DNA of 64,000 nucleotides from Allolobophora icterica (lineage: Eukaryota > Annelida > Clitellata > Crassiclitellata > Lumbricidae), in the NCBI GenBank assembly GCA_963556255.1, contig OY744611.1, positions 1,847,030-1,911,029 on the forward strand, given 5' to 3'. The translations under genes were made by a program, and so were the position numbers. How positions within the stretch are numbered: the first letter of the stretch is position 1; the number at the start of each line of letters is the position of its first letter. The notes below the pieces were generated by a model. That model was not told the origin of the DNA. It searched no databases and was given only the letters and a program-made list of their open reading frames with translations. Shown here in pieces: positions 10,998 through 22,279 of this stretch.

Positions 10998-12034
10998 CGA
11001 TTGCTGTAGGTGTGTTTGAATGTATGACAGGTAAAGACCAAAATGTATATTGTATAGGCCTACCCCAGTGAGTTCACATCCTCATGCATCTACATCCAAA
11101 ACAAAGGAGCTTGACCTGGTTTTCTTTCCAGTGTACGCCTTGGGCATTATCATTGTGCTCCCGATATGGTCAAAAGCCTTGTTCAATGCACTAATGAGAA
11201 TGCTCATTCGTGCGTGTTAGAGCTTTTGGATGTGTAAGGGGAGGGAATGGGTGAAGGATGGTGAGGGGTATACGGTACGGGAATCGCCCACTGTGTGTTC
11301 ACTCAACCGAACCGTTTCGGATGACTGCGTTCAACTGATTTCGCGTGAATTTCAAGATTTCGCGTGCTTTCAATTTGGCTGCATTTCTAAAATGGACTTA
11401 TAGCTGCTGAAAGGCGTGAAGGGAGAGGGTGTGGAGAGGAGGGAGGGTGTAGAAAGGAGGGTGGAATGGAGGGTAGAGCATATCAAAGAAACTTTCTTGA
11501 CTCGGTGTAGAAATTGTATTACTGAAATAGAGCAATTTGTAATACGCAGCTCGTGTCTGTAATTATTTGATAATTTTGGCAAGCATTTGAAAAACCCTTG
11601 AGAATGAAAATACACAAAGTCTCACATCAATTTCATCACCTTAACTCTCCAAAGGCAAAGCCACTCATTTTCCAACAAATTGTAGCTCCAACGCTCTCAT
11701 AGAACTATCATACAGAGCAGTTTCGCCATCCACAATCTCCAAAAATGTTCACTTTAGGTGGTTTTCACATACGCTTCAATCTGAAACACGTCTTTTCCAC
11801 CAAACTGTATGTGCACAAATCACCTCTAGGAATACACTTCATCTAGAAATAATATGTCAACCTCAGAATTCTGTGAAAATACAGCATGCAGCGCAAACGA
11901 AATCACTCTATTCCCACAAGTTGTAACCCCATGTTTCATACTTTATCAGTTAGAACTCTCATATGCGTCAGTTCCGTCATCAAAATTTTCCAAAAGAGGT
12001 ACAATTCCGCATACATTTTAGACAAAAACTTTAA
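10956..12034. other. Loop of fold-back element, diverged ~120 bp tandem repeats
   Basis: A TA microsatellite (10958-10995) is followed by non-coding sequence. From about 11660, phrases of the form CCAACAAATTGT, CCACCAAACTGT and CCCACAAGTTGT recur about every 115-130 bp and extend into the right arm (CCCACAAATCTGT, 12164). No coding gene is seen. Confidence 0.55.
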
Positions 12035-13375
12035 GTTTAAATAAATCGTATGTTCAGACTTCATACATGTCCCGCTAGAAATACCATACATATCAGTTTC
12101 GTCAACCAAAATGATGTTAACTGCCTCATCTTACACATATGTTTCCATCGAAAACCTGCATTTCCCACAAATCTGTCACTGCTGCAGCTTCTCAGCTCTT
12201 CCCGCAGCTTCTCAGATCTTCCCGCAGCTTCTCAGATCTTCCCGCAGCTTCTCAGATCTTCCCGCAGCTTCTCAGATCTTCCCGCAGCTTCTCAGATCTT
12301 CCCGCAGCTTCTCAGATCTTCCTTCTCTTTTACTTATCAGTTTTGTATTTCTTAACAAATAATATAGAGAATTCAGTTATAGGCTGATAAATGACAGCCT
12401 GTGCGTACATTTCCAAGAGTAGAACCTAACGATCTTTGTTTCTTCGCGTTTTGTAATTAAATGTATTTAAACCTATATTTGGATAAAACTAGAGGGGTGC
12501 ACGATAGCGTAGTGGTTAGCACGCTAAGCTGTCGATGTAGAGGTCGGGGGTTCGAATCCCAGTCCGGACAGAAATTTGATTCGATTTCTACTCCTGCTGC
12601 ACCCCATAGCAAGCTCAGCTATAACTAGCACACCGACTGAACTATGTCGGTGGGAAGATGAGACGGTGAGGGTTACCTCGTGGTTAGCTCATGGGTCCTC
12701 TCTCTCTTCTTGCTTAAAAAGCTTCCATATTATTATTAAGATGTCAAAATAGCGTGTTTGTACGAATATAGCTTGTTAGAAATATATTTTAAATTAAATT
12801 AGATTTAATTATATTTTTTTAAATACGTCGCGAAAGAGTACAACTTTTAATATAGGCCTACCTTAGATTATAACATATTTTATATTTTAAAATTTCTACC
12901 AAATAGGCTAAACCGATACAATATTCAAATAAGCCTTTCTGTGCTAGGGCGCTATACAAATTGGTGAAGTTCAAAATAATTTAAATGTAGACTCTACTTA
13001 AAATTTATGTGAGAAATAAGTTTATTCAACATGTGAACTGATCCAATAAGATAATTAAATCGTGTAAGAGTACAAATCAGGGTTCAAATATAATTAAAAT
13101 ATATTAAATGTAATTAAAGGAAATAAATATAATTACGCTCAAAGTGGCACTATGTTTAAATAGTGTGGCCTCGTAGAAAACCTATGGTTTGAGTGGCTTA
13201 CTGAGTGGCCTAATACAAACCCTACGATCTGAGTGGCTTAAAACAAACCCTACGATCTGAGTGGCCTAATACAATCCCTACGGTCTGTGTGGCTTGAAAC
13301 ACTCACTATGATCTGAGTGACCAGAAACGATCCCTTCGATCTGAGTGGCCAAATACGATCCCTTTATTTACTACT
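12035..13375 (-). repeat. Right inverted arm of fold-back element
   Basis: This is the reverse complement of the left arm in the same order: TATGTTCAGACTTCATAC at the inner end, seven 20 bp units (12178-12322), a tRNA-like segment, AT-rich sequence and the 29 bp subterminal units. Small differences, such as TAGGCCTACC at 12854, show that the arms are diverging. Confidence 0.85.
12497..12566 (+). repeat. tRNA-like segment in right arm
   Basis: The same tRNA-Asp-like module as in the left arm, now on the plus strand, with the A-box GATAGCGTAGTGGTTAGCAC and B-box GGTTCGAATCCC intact. It could still drive Pol III transcription outward through the right arm. Confidence 0.7.
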
Positions 13376-13381
13376 AATGAC

Positions 13382-13500
13382 CTTCCCTTCTGCTCAGGGC
13401 CAAACTAATGACTGACTTTTCCTCATAGGTCTTGCGTTCCCTAAAGGCATTTCTGTTTTCCGGAAGCTTCTGAGCTGAGAGCGCCTCTGAATAGTTATTC
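13382..13500 (+). pseudogene. LINE C-terminal fragment (right part) and 3' end
   Basis: Continues the LINE interrupted at 9310: CTTCCC after the second AATGAC, then a frame-shifted tail and GAGCGCCTCTGAATAG, as at the ends of other CR1-like copies here (for example 28630). Confidence 0.6.
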
Positions 13501-14572
13501 TGCGAGATAAAGACCTGTAGTTATCCATTGCGAAATGGATTTGAATGATTTTAAGCATTCTTTATTTTATTATTTTTCCGGTTATATACATGTATATCCA
13601 CTGGAACTTAAAGACTACCGAGAAAAGAAATAAAATGTCTGGGTTGGTTAAGGTGTGTCAAGTTATGGTAGGAAAAAAGTGAACGATGGATATTAGCAAT
13701 ATTAAGCTGCCAGATGGGCGTAGGAATTAGTTAATAACAGAGACCACACTCTTCCGTCAACACTTATCTAGGACCTCCAGCACAGTATCTTTTATAACAA
13801 GCAAAACACCTGCTAAAATTAGCTAACCCAGTTAGTGTTCCTAATCTTTTTTAAGCCATTCCTGTGATGGGACTTAATCCTGTCCTCATCTGGAAGCCAT
13901 TGTAGGGCGTCTTGCTGCTGTCTGTTATCCTATCACAGAAGCTTGTTACAACCAATAACTTGGACTGCGGTTTGATAAACATTCCTCATAAACAGTGAGC
14001 CTTGGACATTATTCCTGTTGTCCTGCCGATGGAATATTTCTTTACCTAGGACCACAATTATCACATCCAACTATCGCTTCATCTCTACTCGCAACTTCAG
14101 TTCCAACATTTGGAATAGTAGTTTCTCATCGCTAGAGCTTTCTTCGAACTTCCCGCAACCTGTCCCTGCCTTTGAAGTCAGACTATTGCAAATACCGTTT
14201 GATATACGCGGACTGAGCGGGTGTGAATTAGTAATAATAGCTTATTTTTGCGGGATGGAAAGTCCTGCATGAGATGAAAGCATGCGTTTGGGAGATCTTA
14301 GAACTTTCAGTTAGCACCAAAATGGCTATGATATAATCAATGTAGAGAGACCGAAAGCTAAATTAGACCAGAAATTACTCAAACGTTTGGACTAGTTTGA
14401 ACTATGCATTGTTGTGTAAATGGATACTACATATTTTATATTGTAAATTGCAGTGGCTCAAAAATAGGACTAACTTATTTATTTGTATCCTCATGAAATG
14501 TTCACTAAACGTTTTTATAATTTTATCCAATATATTCTTCAAGCGTTAATTGTGAATCCTTTTGATCTTCAG
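13501..14572. other. Probable intron or intergenic
   Basis: No repeat or coding motif recognised. It precedes the acceptor of the exon at 14573 and may be its upstream intron. Confidence 0.35.
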
Positions 14573-14762
14573 CTGAACAATCTTCCACTGCCGATGTTGG
14601 ACATAATCTTACAAAAGTCCTATATACATTGGACATTGAATTCACCGACAGGAAAGCAGAGAGGCGAAGGAGTCATCAGGTCTCTCATATCAGTAAACCT
14701 TTGCTTTAATCGAAGAATTACGAGAAAACGGTTCAAGAAAGTAATCTGGCGTAACCTAAAAG
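14573..14762 (+). CDS. F-box-like exon (copy 1)
   Basis: The acceptor TGATCTTCAG (AG at 14571-14572) is followed by an open 190 bp exon ending CTAAAAG|GTGAGA (phase 1). Residues include LPLPMLDIILQKSYIHW and ITRKRFKKVIWRNLK. This LP..ML..I....W...RRIT..FKK.W..L pattern resembles an F-box helix set (Skp1-binding), but a SOCS-like or unrelated helical motif is possible. A clear paralogue with the same borders lies at 59422-59608. Its phase-1 end would fit in frame with phase-1 exons such as that at 42512. Confidence 0.55.
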
Positions 14763-15069
14763 GTGAGATCTCTTCCAAGTATCACTGAGAAACTTGTTTA
14801 CATCGACCATCTCAATTGGCGTTCTTATCAGGCCCAAATCAATATTTCTTAGCATTTATAGTTGTGCAGATCCGCTCTCTCTGGTCCGAGTGTGAATGAA
14901 GTTGCCGTTTTCAATCGGCTAGAGAAAACTCGTGTCTTTTTATTGAGTAAATCTATTAGCAACTGTCATCGTTAGTGTAATTGTCAAAAGGTCAAGATCT
15001 CACCCGATCAAATCAGTAAAATGAGTAGGTCCAGGTAAAATGATCGCTATATTAACACACGTGCATTTA
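14763..15069. other. Intron downstream of the F-box-like exon
   Basis: Starts with the donor GTGAGA; no further exon was identified. Confidence 0.35.
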
Positions 15070-15110
15070 CATCATCATCGTCATCATCATCATCATCATC
15101 ATCGTCGTCG

Positions 15111-15173
<63 letters not shown>

Positions 15174-15190
15174 CCACCACCACCACAATG
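15070..15190. repeat. (CAT)n microsatellite
   Basis: A near-pure CAT/CGT/CAC trinucleotide run; the poly-His frame is an artefact. Confidence 0.95.
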
Positions 15191-15631
15191 TCATCATCAT
15201 CATCTTTATCATCATCTTCATACTATTCTATGAAGCATTGCCGTTTCCACAACATTTAGCCAGTCGTCTCAGTTCTGGACTTACCCTGCAGGCCTTATGC
15301 ATCCCAAATTTCTCGGACATGTCAGCTAACTCGGCTTCCACCGTTCTTGTCCATATGTAGCGTTCAGCAGGTCTCTTCAAACATCTTGGAGGACCGGAAA
15401 TCATTGCTCTCAAGGTCTGTATAGCATATGCACTGTATCCTCTGGATACCTAGTACGCGTTCAGGTCTTTTTCCGTACAGCCGGAAGTTAATCTTCCATA
15501 TTCCTCGCTGTAGGCTGCTCACGCAGGTTTTCTTCTTCCAGTGTGTGCTAATATTTCAGATTTCAAACGGACTGATACCCAGCAAGAGTTTCCTATCCGT
15601 TTCACTTTCCACCAACCACTGATTAGAATGT
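15191..15631 (-). pseudogene. Possible LINE C-terminal fragment
   Basis: The minus-strand frame at 15228-15413 contains RTVEAELADMSEKFGMHKACRVSPELRRLAK-type helical sequence (given here only in outline), typical of the linker and tail of LINE ORFs. There is no complete motif, so the assignment is weak. Confidence 0.25.
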
Positions 15632-15925
15632 ATGGTCCAGTTAGCTACATCGGTAAGAGCGTAGGCTTCGTCTCATGAGCCACTGTGTTAGAGAGCATGC
15701 GGATCGCGGTTCGCTTCCCGAAGGTGGCTTAGTTCAGAGATTTAAATCCCTGACTAGCACGGTCCGTACACGGGGACCTTAATATCGTGGCGCCTATTCA
15801 AACGGCAGCATTGGTGAAGGATCTCACCCGATCAATTCATTGAAAAATGAGCAGAGTCGAGACCATAATTATACAGTCGCTATAGAAAATCTCGTACATT
15901 TACAATTACATTTTACAGTTGTAAT
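15632..15925 (+). repeat. tRNA-derived SINE, near full length
   Basis: The head has an A-box-like TTAGCTACATCGGTAAGAGC and a B-box-like GCGGTTCGCTTCCCG. The body matches 334-490, and the tail is TACATTTACAATTACA. Two copies in the window support a family. Confidence 0.7.
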
Positions 15926-16174
15926 TGTAATTACTTCAATTTAGTCAGCATCGTTGCTCGCAAACTACTTCTAGGATGCCTTACACAAACACAGACAGTC
16001 TGTTGTTAAGGCAAATGCTAATGCTCGGAGCTACCTAGCAAATACAGTTTTAACTGTTTTTAAACATAAATGCTTTTGGCTTCCAGAATATGCGCAGGAG
16101 CACTGTTCCAGGCACGTGGGCTGACTTTACCCGAAAGGCCCAGTCGTCCTATTTAGTTTTAGTTGCTGCCCTAT

Positions 16175-17180
16175 TATACCCCGTGATCGATCGAGTCGAG
16201 CTGCTACGATCGACTTGGCTCGGCCGACGATCGACTCGATCGACTTTGTCGACTAGTCGACCTCTCGACGACTCGATCGACTTGGCAAATAAACGATCGA
16301 CTTGGTCGACTTTGTCGACTTGGACTGTGTCTCTGGGCCAGGGGCCCGGTAGCCATGGCGCCAAAGGTGCCAATTCTCACACAAGTTTTGGCTCTGTAGC
16401 GCCGAAGCACAAGCATGCTCACACAACTTTTGGCTGGCGCTTTGTATTTGATGTTGGTAAAGTAGTTATTGACTTATTGTGCTATAGACGCGTTTCATTT
16501 CATCAATATGTGTGCCTAGTATAATAAACTTTTCCACTGATTGTAAAAAATGACAAAATATTCTTATTGGTCATATCGGATATAATGTATAATTCTATCC
16601 ACCTTAGGTCTGTACTTTGCTTGAGGTTAGCTCACGCAACTATTAAACACTTTCCGAGCCACTGCTCTTGGCCAAAGTCGAAGCATTCAGTCCCGTCCTA
16701 ACATACAGACATTCGAAAGGTTTGAGATCGTCGTTACTGACTACCATGATGTAAAATAACTATTTTTACATAATGCTGACTACAAAGCTGAAATTTCCTG
16801 AAACTAGCGCGTTTTAACGCATCTTAATCTTTCCAATTTCACCGTAAAACTGTGAAAAAAAGTATATGCAGCTTTCACTATACGAAATCGCCAAGAGGCT
16901 CATTGTTTGCACTGAACTTCAAATCAGGTTAATACGGTAGTTTTGCGTTTACAAAGCATTACGTCATCACATCATGTGAGTCAATTGTGAAGTAGCAGCA
17001 AAAATAGTAAGAAAATATTTCATAGTCGAGTCAAGTCGAGGAAACAACGATCGACTCGACTTGTCAGAACATATGATCGACTCGACTTGCAAGTCGATCG
17101 AGTCGAAGGTTTTTCGACCGACTCGACTTGGCCGAGTTTCGATCGACTTGATCGACCGACTCGATCGATCACGGGGTATA
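16175..17180. mobile_element. 1,006 bp inverted-repeat DNA element with 8 bp TSD
   Basis: TATACCCCGTGATCGATCG at the left is the inverse of the right end CGATCGATCACGGGGTATA. TGCCCTAT flanks both sides exactly (16167-16174 and 17181-17188). Both ends carry clustered variants of TCGATCGACTTGG and its reverse complement. No transposase is present. An 8 bp duplication fits hAT, P, Merlin or Zisupton/KDZ; subterminal repeat clusters are common in the last. The superfamily is unresolved. Confidence 0.85.
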
Positions 17181-17249
17181 TGCCCTATAGATCATCGGAC
17201 CCTGAAGATCGCAGCAGCGACCTAGTATATATGCCTCTGTTCTGTTCTG

Positions 17250-18455
17250 TTCCTAGCCATCCTCGATTCGAGAGTCAGCCGCATCATGCACGATGTTCCT
17301 CCAACGCTTCCTGTCCTCCGTCAACCTTAGCATTTCTTCCAGTGTCAACCCAATCCATTCCTTTATGTTATCCAGCCACTTCGTTCTCGGTCTTCCCCCT
17401 TTTCGATCCTCTGGAATCGTGCCCTGTATGATCTCCTTCTCTATACATGTACCCTCCCTTCTCATGATATGTCCAAAATAGATCATTTTCCTTTCTTTTA
17501 CTGTTCTCAGCAGATTCCTCTCCACAGCCGCAGCCTCCAACACCCATTCATTTGTCCGCTTTTCCATCCACGATATTTGCATGATCATTCTTAGACATTT
17601 CATCTCAAACGCTTCTATTCTCCTCTCCTCCTCCTCCTTCCTCAGTGTCCAGCTCTCACAGTCGTATAAATACCAGTGTTCTCAAGAGCTTTACCTTTGT
17701 TGCATTTGTTATGTCATGACTTTTCCATATCTTTTTGAGGTCTGTAGCTACAGCATATCCCTTTGCCAGTCGTACCCTGATCTCTATCCCACAGTCGCTG
17801 TCCCTATCGATTTCGAACCCAAGTACATGTAACTGTCCACTTGCTCCAGATTTTCTTGGTTGATCTTAATTTGACATATGGTCTCTGTCGTTGTCATGAC
17901 CTTTGTCTTATCCGTATTAATCTGCATTCCATATTTCCCCCCGTCCTGTCCAATCTCTCCGCCAGTATTTGTAGTTCCTTTTCCGAGCTTGTTATTAGTA
18001 CTATGTCATCCGCGTACCTCAAATTCGTCAACCGCCTTCCCCCTATCTTCACTCCTCCGTCGTATCCCTCTAAGGTTTCTCTCATCACCTTCTACGCCAG
18101 AATGTTAAACAAACTTGGAGACAGGACACATCCTTGTCTCACCCCTCTTCTAACTCTAAACTCTGTAGATAATGTTCCTGCTACCTTGACCTTTGCTTTT
18201 TGTTTTTTGTACAGTTTTGTTATCAAATTTATTATGTGTCCTGGGAACCCCATTTCTATCATTGCCGTCCATAGTGTTATATGAGCTATTGAGTCAAACG
18301 CTTTTTTAAAGTCGACAAAGCAGAGGAAAAGGGGCTGTTGATGTTCGTTGGCTTTTTGCATAATAATTCTCAAGTTCGTTATCTGGTCTCTTGTTCCTCT
18401 AGCTCTCCTAAAACCCGCCTGTTCGTCAAAAATCGTCGATAACGACCTGATGTTT
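17250..18455 (-). pseudogene. RTE-like LINE reverse transcriptase fragment
   Basis: Minus-strand frames give, in order: DEQAGFRRARGTRDQI, FVDFKKAFDSI, GVRQGCVLSP, LRYADDIVLI, a CESWTLRK-type segment, YFGHIMRR and RPRTKWLDNI. These are RT motifs and the C-terminal tail of RTE-type LINE ORF2. Several frameshifts and stops break it. The 5' end abuts another LINE (18456-19862), which it probably interrupted. Confidence 0.8.
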
Positions 18456-19862
18456 GCGAGGTAGCGTGGTGCGCAGACGTTGAGACATTAGATTTTGTAC
18501 ACCAGGATGCAAAGTTTGAATTTAATCATGTATCGCGCTTGGAATATAATCGAACTTTCAATTATGCGTGACCAGACGAGCAGAAACGTTGATGAGCGAC
18601 CGAAGCCGAATGTTACTGCTCTGTGTTTAGCCAGCAAAGGCGACATTGCAGTAATCGAATCGGTTCAGGATTAAACTTTACACCAGATGGCGAGTCACGT
18701 CCTGTCTCAGGATTCCCAAGCTGGTCCTCACAATCCCTGTGAGGTGTGACGTCATTGATAGGTCTCGAGGAAGAGGTCAAGATCGCGAACCTCGTTCATT
18801 GGCTCGACAGCATCCGCACCAATGACGAAAGGGCCTCGATCTAATATTTCCACCCTGCGTAAGGACGAGCACCAGATGTATTCTGACTTTGATGAATTGA
18901 TCTACAGTTGATTGCATTTCATCGAGTCGGCGATGTCATTGATGCAGCTCATTGAGATGGACGCAGATGCTGTACGTCTGTGGGATTAGGGCTGCGGGAT
19001 CCATAGACCTGCGAGTCATCCGCGTAGACGTGAATATGCAGACCATGTTTGGATATCATGGTTAAGATGTCGGCAGTATAAAGAGGAAAAGAATGGGTCC
19101 CTTGAGGAACGCCGCATGTAAGGATAGTCGCTGTGGAAGAGGAGCCGACATGGCGGACACATTGTTGTCTGCTAGTGAGGTAGGACGTCATCCACTCTAG
19201 AACAGTGGATGACATGACAAAAGACAAGTGCAGTTGCTGGAGCAGAATGTCACGGTCGACTGTGTCGAATGCGACAGGCAGATCCAGAGGAGAAAGATGA
19301 GATAAGTCAATCGCAACTTAGAATGTCTGACAGAATATCTACGAGTACCGTCTCAGTAGAGTGGAAAGCACGGTATCCTGACTATCGCTTTGGGACAACA
19401 GGTTAATGTTGAGGAAATTAGCAGGTTGCCTGGTTACAACCCGTTCTAGCATTTTAAACAGAACAAACCGGTTTAAGATTTGTCGATATTTTTACATTTG
19501 CGGTGTCTAGGCCAAGCCTCAATGGCAGTGGAATAATGGTTGCGACTTTGAAGGCCATTGAAACTCTGCCTGTTGAAAAGGAACGGTTTACTAGTTGAGT
19601 GATAAATGGGGCAATCGTGCCAGCGCAGTCATTTAACACAAACGTAAGTAGCGGATCGGCCGTTGACTGCTTGTTTGGAGTATAGGCCTACTGGATGAGC
19701 CCCAAAATCTCATCAACGGAAAGAGGCAAGAATGAACATAAACAGTGACATGTATTTGAGTAGATTGGTTAGTACACAACGTCGCAGCGGACTTTCGCAC
19801 ATCAGCCACTTTCTTGTCGAAGAAGTGATGGAATTCGTCGACTGAAGTGAGATTTTCGCTGG
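18456..19862 (-). pseudogene. CR1-like LINE RT fragment
   Basis: Minus-strand pieces show VAFDTVDRDIL, LTSRQQCV, GVPQGT, HVYADDSQVYGS and, at the 3' side, CAPRYLAN, where the RTE-like fragment joins. Multiple frameshifts. Upstream on the minus strand it meets the TTA microsatellite that ends LINE 20014-21960, so that LINE inserted into this one. Confidence 0.7.
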
Positions 19863-19877
19863 CGTGCGTCCCCGACC

Positions 19878-19885
19878 AATAATAA

Positions 19886-19929
<44 letters not shown>

Positions 19930-19934
19930 TTAAT

Positions 19935-20013
<79 letters not shown>
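19878..20013. repeat. (TAA)n microsatellite, LINE 3' tail
   Basis: About 135 bp of TAA/TTA directly at the 3' end of the minus-strand LINE 20014-21960; read as its microsatellite-type tail. The poly-Leu frame is an artefact. Confidence 0.85.
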
Positions 20014-20015
<2 letters not shown>

Positions 20016-21960
20016 GACAATTTATATGGCGCTGTAACGGGGCCATACCGCTACAAGGGCGCCTTACAACTCCTAGCGGGCGGGATAACCCTTAGCAAAC
20101 AGGTAAGATTTAAGCTTCAACTTGAATGAGTCTACTGAGTCTGAGACCAGTCTGATGACGGGTGGAAACTGCCCCAGCATCTGAGACCAGCGACCGAGAA
20201 AGCGCGGTCGCCAAAGAGCGGCTTCATCCTCCGTACGCGAAGATCGGTCTTCTCAAGCGATCTAAGTCGCAGTCTGGACGCGGAGGAATGAATCTCGGTG
20301 CAGAAGTCACGCAGATACTCGGGTGCTGCCCCATGGAGTAATTTTTAACAAGCAAACAGAGCTTGAACTCGATACGGAATGGGACAGGCAGCCAGTGTAG
20401 AACATCGTGAAGGAGCGGCGTGACATGGTCGTACCTCCCCCCGCCACAGATGAGCCTGGCCGTGGTGTTGAGCACCGACTTGAGTCCGTCCGGGAGACAT
20501 TCAGGCGCGCCGGCCAGCAAACTTTAGAGATGACGAAGGCAGCAACGGCTGCCTCGTAAGGCAGGGATTTGATACAGCTCCTTATGAGACGGAGCTGACG
20601 AAAGCAACAGCCGACCGTCCATGCGACATGGCCCCTCATGGTCAAATCAGACTCCAGCACGACGCCAATGTCGAAGGTGCGATCGAAGCCTCGCAGACGT
20701 TCAACGAGACGGTGTCAAGGTGGAGGCTGGTTACAAATCACAGAAAATCGATCGGGGTTAAGCCGCTGTCTGTTTGATCACATTCATTCGGCGATCCGCT
20801 CAATACCAAGCTCCATGCGCTGCCGCTGTTGTGCAACCGTTGATGAAGGTCCTGACGTGTAGAGAAGTGTGTCGTCGGCATAGAAGTGGGATGACAGGCC
20901 GAGAGTCGCGGCAAGCTCTCCCACGTCGGCGGTGTAAAGTAGGAACAGCAGCAGCCCCCCTGATGGACTCCGCAGTGGACGGATCGGATAGAAGAGAAAA
21001 CCCCGTTGAAGAACACAGTCTGACGGCGACCGCTGAGGTAAGAGCAGATCCAGTCGAGCGTAACCGAGCAAATCCCATACGTTCTCGACAAACGCTCGAC
21101 CAGGATGTCGTGGCGACCGAATCGAATGCAGCCGAGAGACCAAACAGAGCATGGTCACTCGCGTCGATCGCCTCGATGAGGTCGTTGACCACCTTCAGTA
21201 GGGCAGTCTCGGTCGAGTGGCAGCTCCGATAGGCCGATTGATTGATCGGCAGAAAGCCAACGGACGTCAGGTACTAGGAGAGCTGGACGCTGGCTACACG
21301 CTCAAGAAGGTTTTACAAGACCGGTCTGTAACTTGAAAGGTCGCAGCGAGGAAGAGCCGACTTCTTAAGGCGAGAAGTGACGTGCGCGTCCTTGAAGCTT
21401 GTCGGAAGTTCGCCGGTGGAGAGTGATAAGTTGAAGACCGACGCTATGTACGGAGCGAGCAGATCGACGCAGGCCTTGAGCAGCCACGTAGGCATATGGT
21501 CCTTCATGGAGTACTTGTCCCCGGCGTCATTGACCATCCGGCACACGATAGCAGATGTAACAGGCGCGAAGGAGAAGAACCGATCGGCTGTGACAGTTAA
21601 GATGCCACGGAACACAGGTGGCGGCGTGCCGTCCGTGGCCGACCTGATATCCGAGATCTTCTGATCAAATAAATCGGTGAAGGCCTCAGCGGAGAGACCC
21701 GTGGCCGAGTTCAAGGCGCCAACTCATCCCGTGCCCAGTCCATCATTTATTATGCGCCACAGGAAAGTCGATCGTCAATTTTCCAACTCCAGTAGCGACC
21801 CTTCGCGACCGAACAAGACGGTGCTTCGATCCCAGCGCCTTCTTCCAACGCTCATCCGTCCGAGACCTATTGAAACGACGCTCGAACCGTCGAGCCTGTT
21901 TCTTCGCCGAACGACACTACGAGTGGTACCACCTATCGGACGATGATCTCACGCGGCAAG
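20014..21960 (-). pseudogene. CR1-like LINE, RT region
   Basis: Minus-strand order: SAEAFTDLFDQKISDIR, PTWLLKACVDLLAPYIA, LSSYRPV, LSAAFDSV, LDWICSYLSGR, HFYADDTLLYTS, YEAAVAAFVIS and HDVLHWLPVPFRI. These give RT fingers, palm (YADD) and the C-terminal domain. Frameshifts are frequent, so it is inactive. It is cut at its 5' side 8 bp before the Copia LTR. The missing 5' endonuclease may be the fragment at 38860-39850. Confidence 0.8.
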
Positions 21961-21967
21961 TAATCTC

Positions 21968-22148
21968 TGTTAGACTTTATAACGACTACATTTATTCCTT
22001 GTTCGATAGAGGGCTACAGGAATAGAACTCTAGGTTCTATAACTACTTTATGTTTTTTTCGTATGGTGTCCTAGTGAAGTTCCAAGGACTGATTATGTTT
22101 GACTGAGTAAACGAACCTTTTACCTTAAACAAAACGTTTAATCTATCA
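21968..22148 (+). repeat. Copia 5' LTR
   Basis: A 181 bp segment starts TGTTAGAC and ends CTATCA (TG...CA), directly followed by a tRNA-iMet half-site. No second copy was found downstream, so the 3' LTR is missing or outside recognisable sequence. Confidence 0.65.
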
Positions 22149-22160
22149 GGTTATGGGCCC
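22149..22160 (+). promoter_or_regulatory. Primer-binding site, internal initiator tRNA-Met
   Basis: GGTTATGGGCCC sits directly after the LTR end. Known Copia-type elements prime from the internal half of tRNA-iMet with this sequence. Confidence 0.75.
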
Positions 22161-22279
22161 ATATCACGTGGGTATGCGGAGATAAACATTGTTTTAGTAA
22201 AAGGCGTTTGGTGATCGAAAACCAAAAATAACACTATCGAACAGTGACATGCGTGACTAAATCTTTTTACTACCGCTTC

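Larger units (their letters stand above)
9311..13375. mobile_element. Long fold-back element with 1.3-1.6 kb inverted arms and 6 bp TSD (Polinton-like termini)
   Basis: Left terminus AGTAGTTAATAAAGGGATCG matches the reverse complement of the right terminus (AGTAGTAAATAAAGGGATCG). AATGAC flanks both ends (9305-9310 and 13376-13381), and removing the element restores the LINE frame around TGGAATGACCTTCCC. The arms run about 9311-10955 and 12035-13375 with a loop of about 1.1 kb. Six-bp duplications, very long inverted repeats and AG...CT termini are the known signature of Polinton/Maverick elements, but no Polinton gene is present. I infer a non-autonomous derivative. A generic fold-back element from another superfamily is the alternative. 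Confidence 0.8.

Noticed and set aside
10364..11041. Proteins with repeated SFSDLPAAS units in three frames
   Set aside because: The 20 bp tandem array is open in several frames at once; 20 is not a multiple of three, so no protein repeat is under selection.
15040..15360. Poly-His protein
   Set aside because: Translation of a CAT microsatellite with no splice or start support.
19802..20020. Poly-Leu protein
   Set aside because: Translation of the TAA microsatellite tail of a LINE.
20774..21232. Plus-strand 152-codon ORF
   Set aside because: Antisense to LINE A; GC-rich sequence leaves the opposite strand open.
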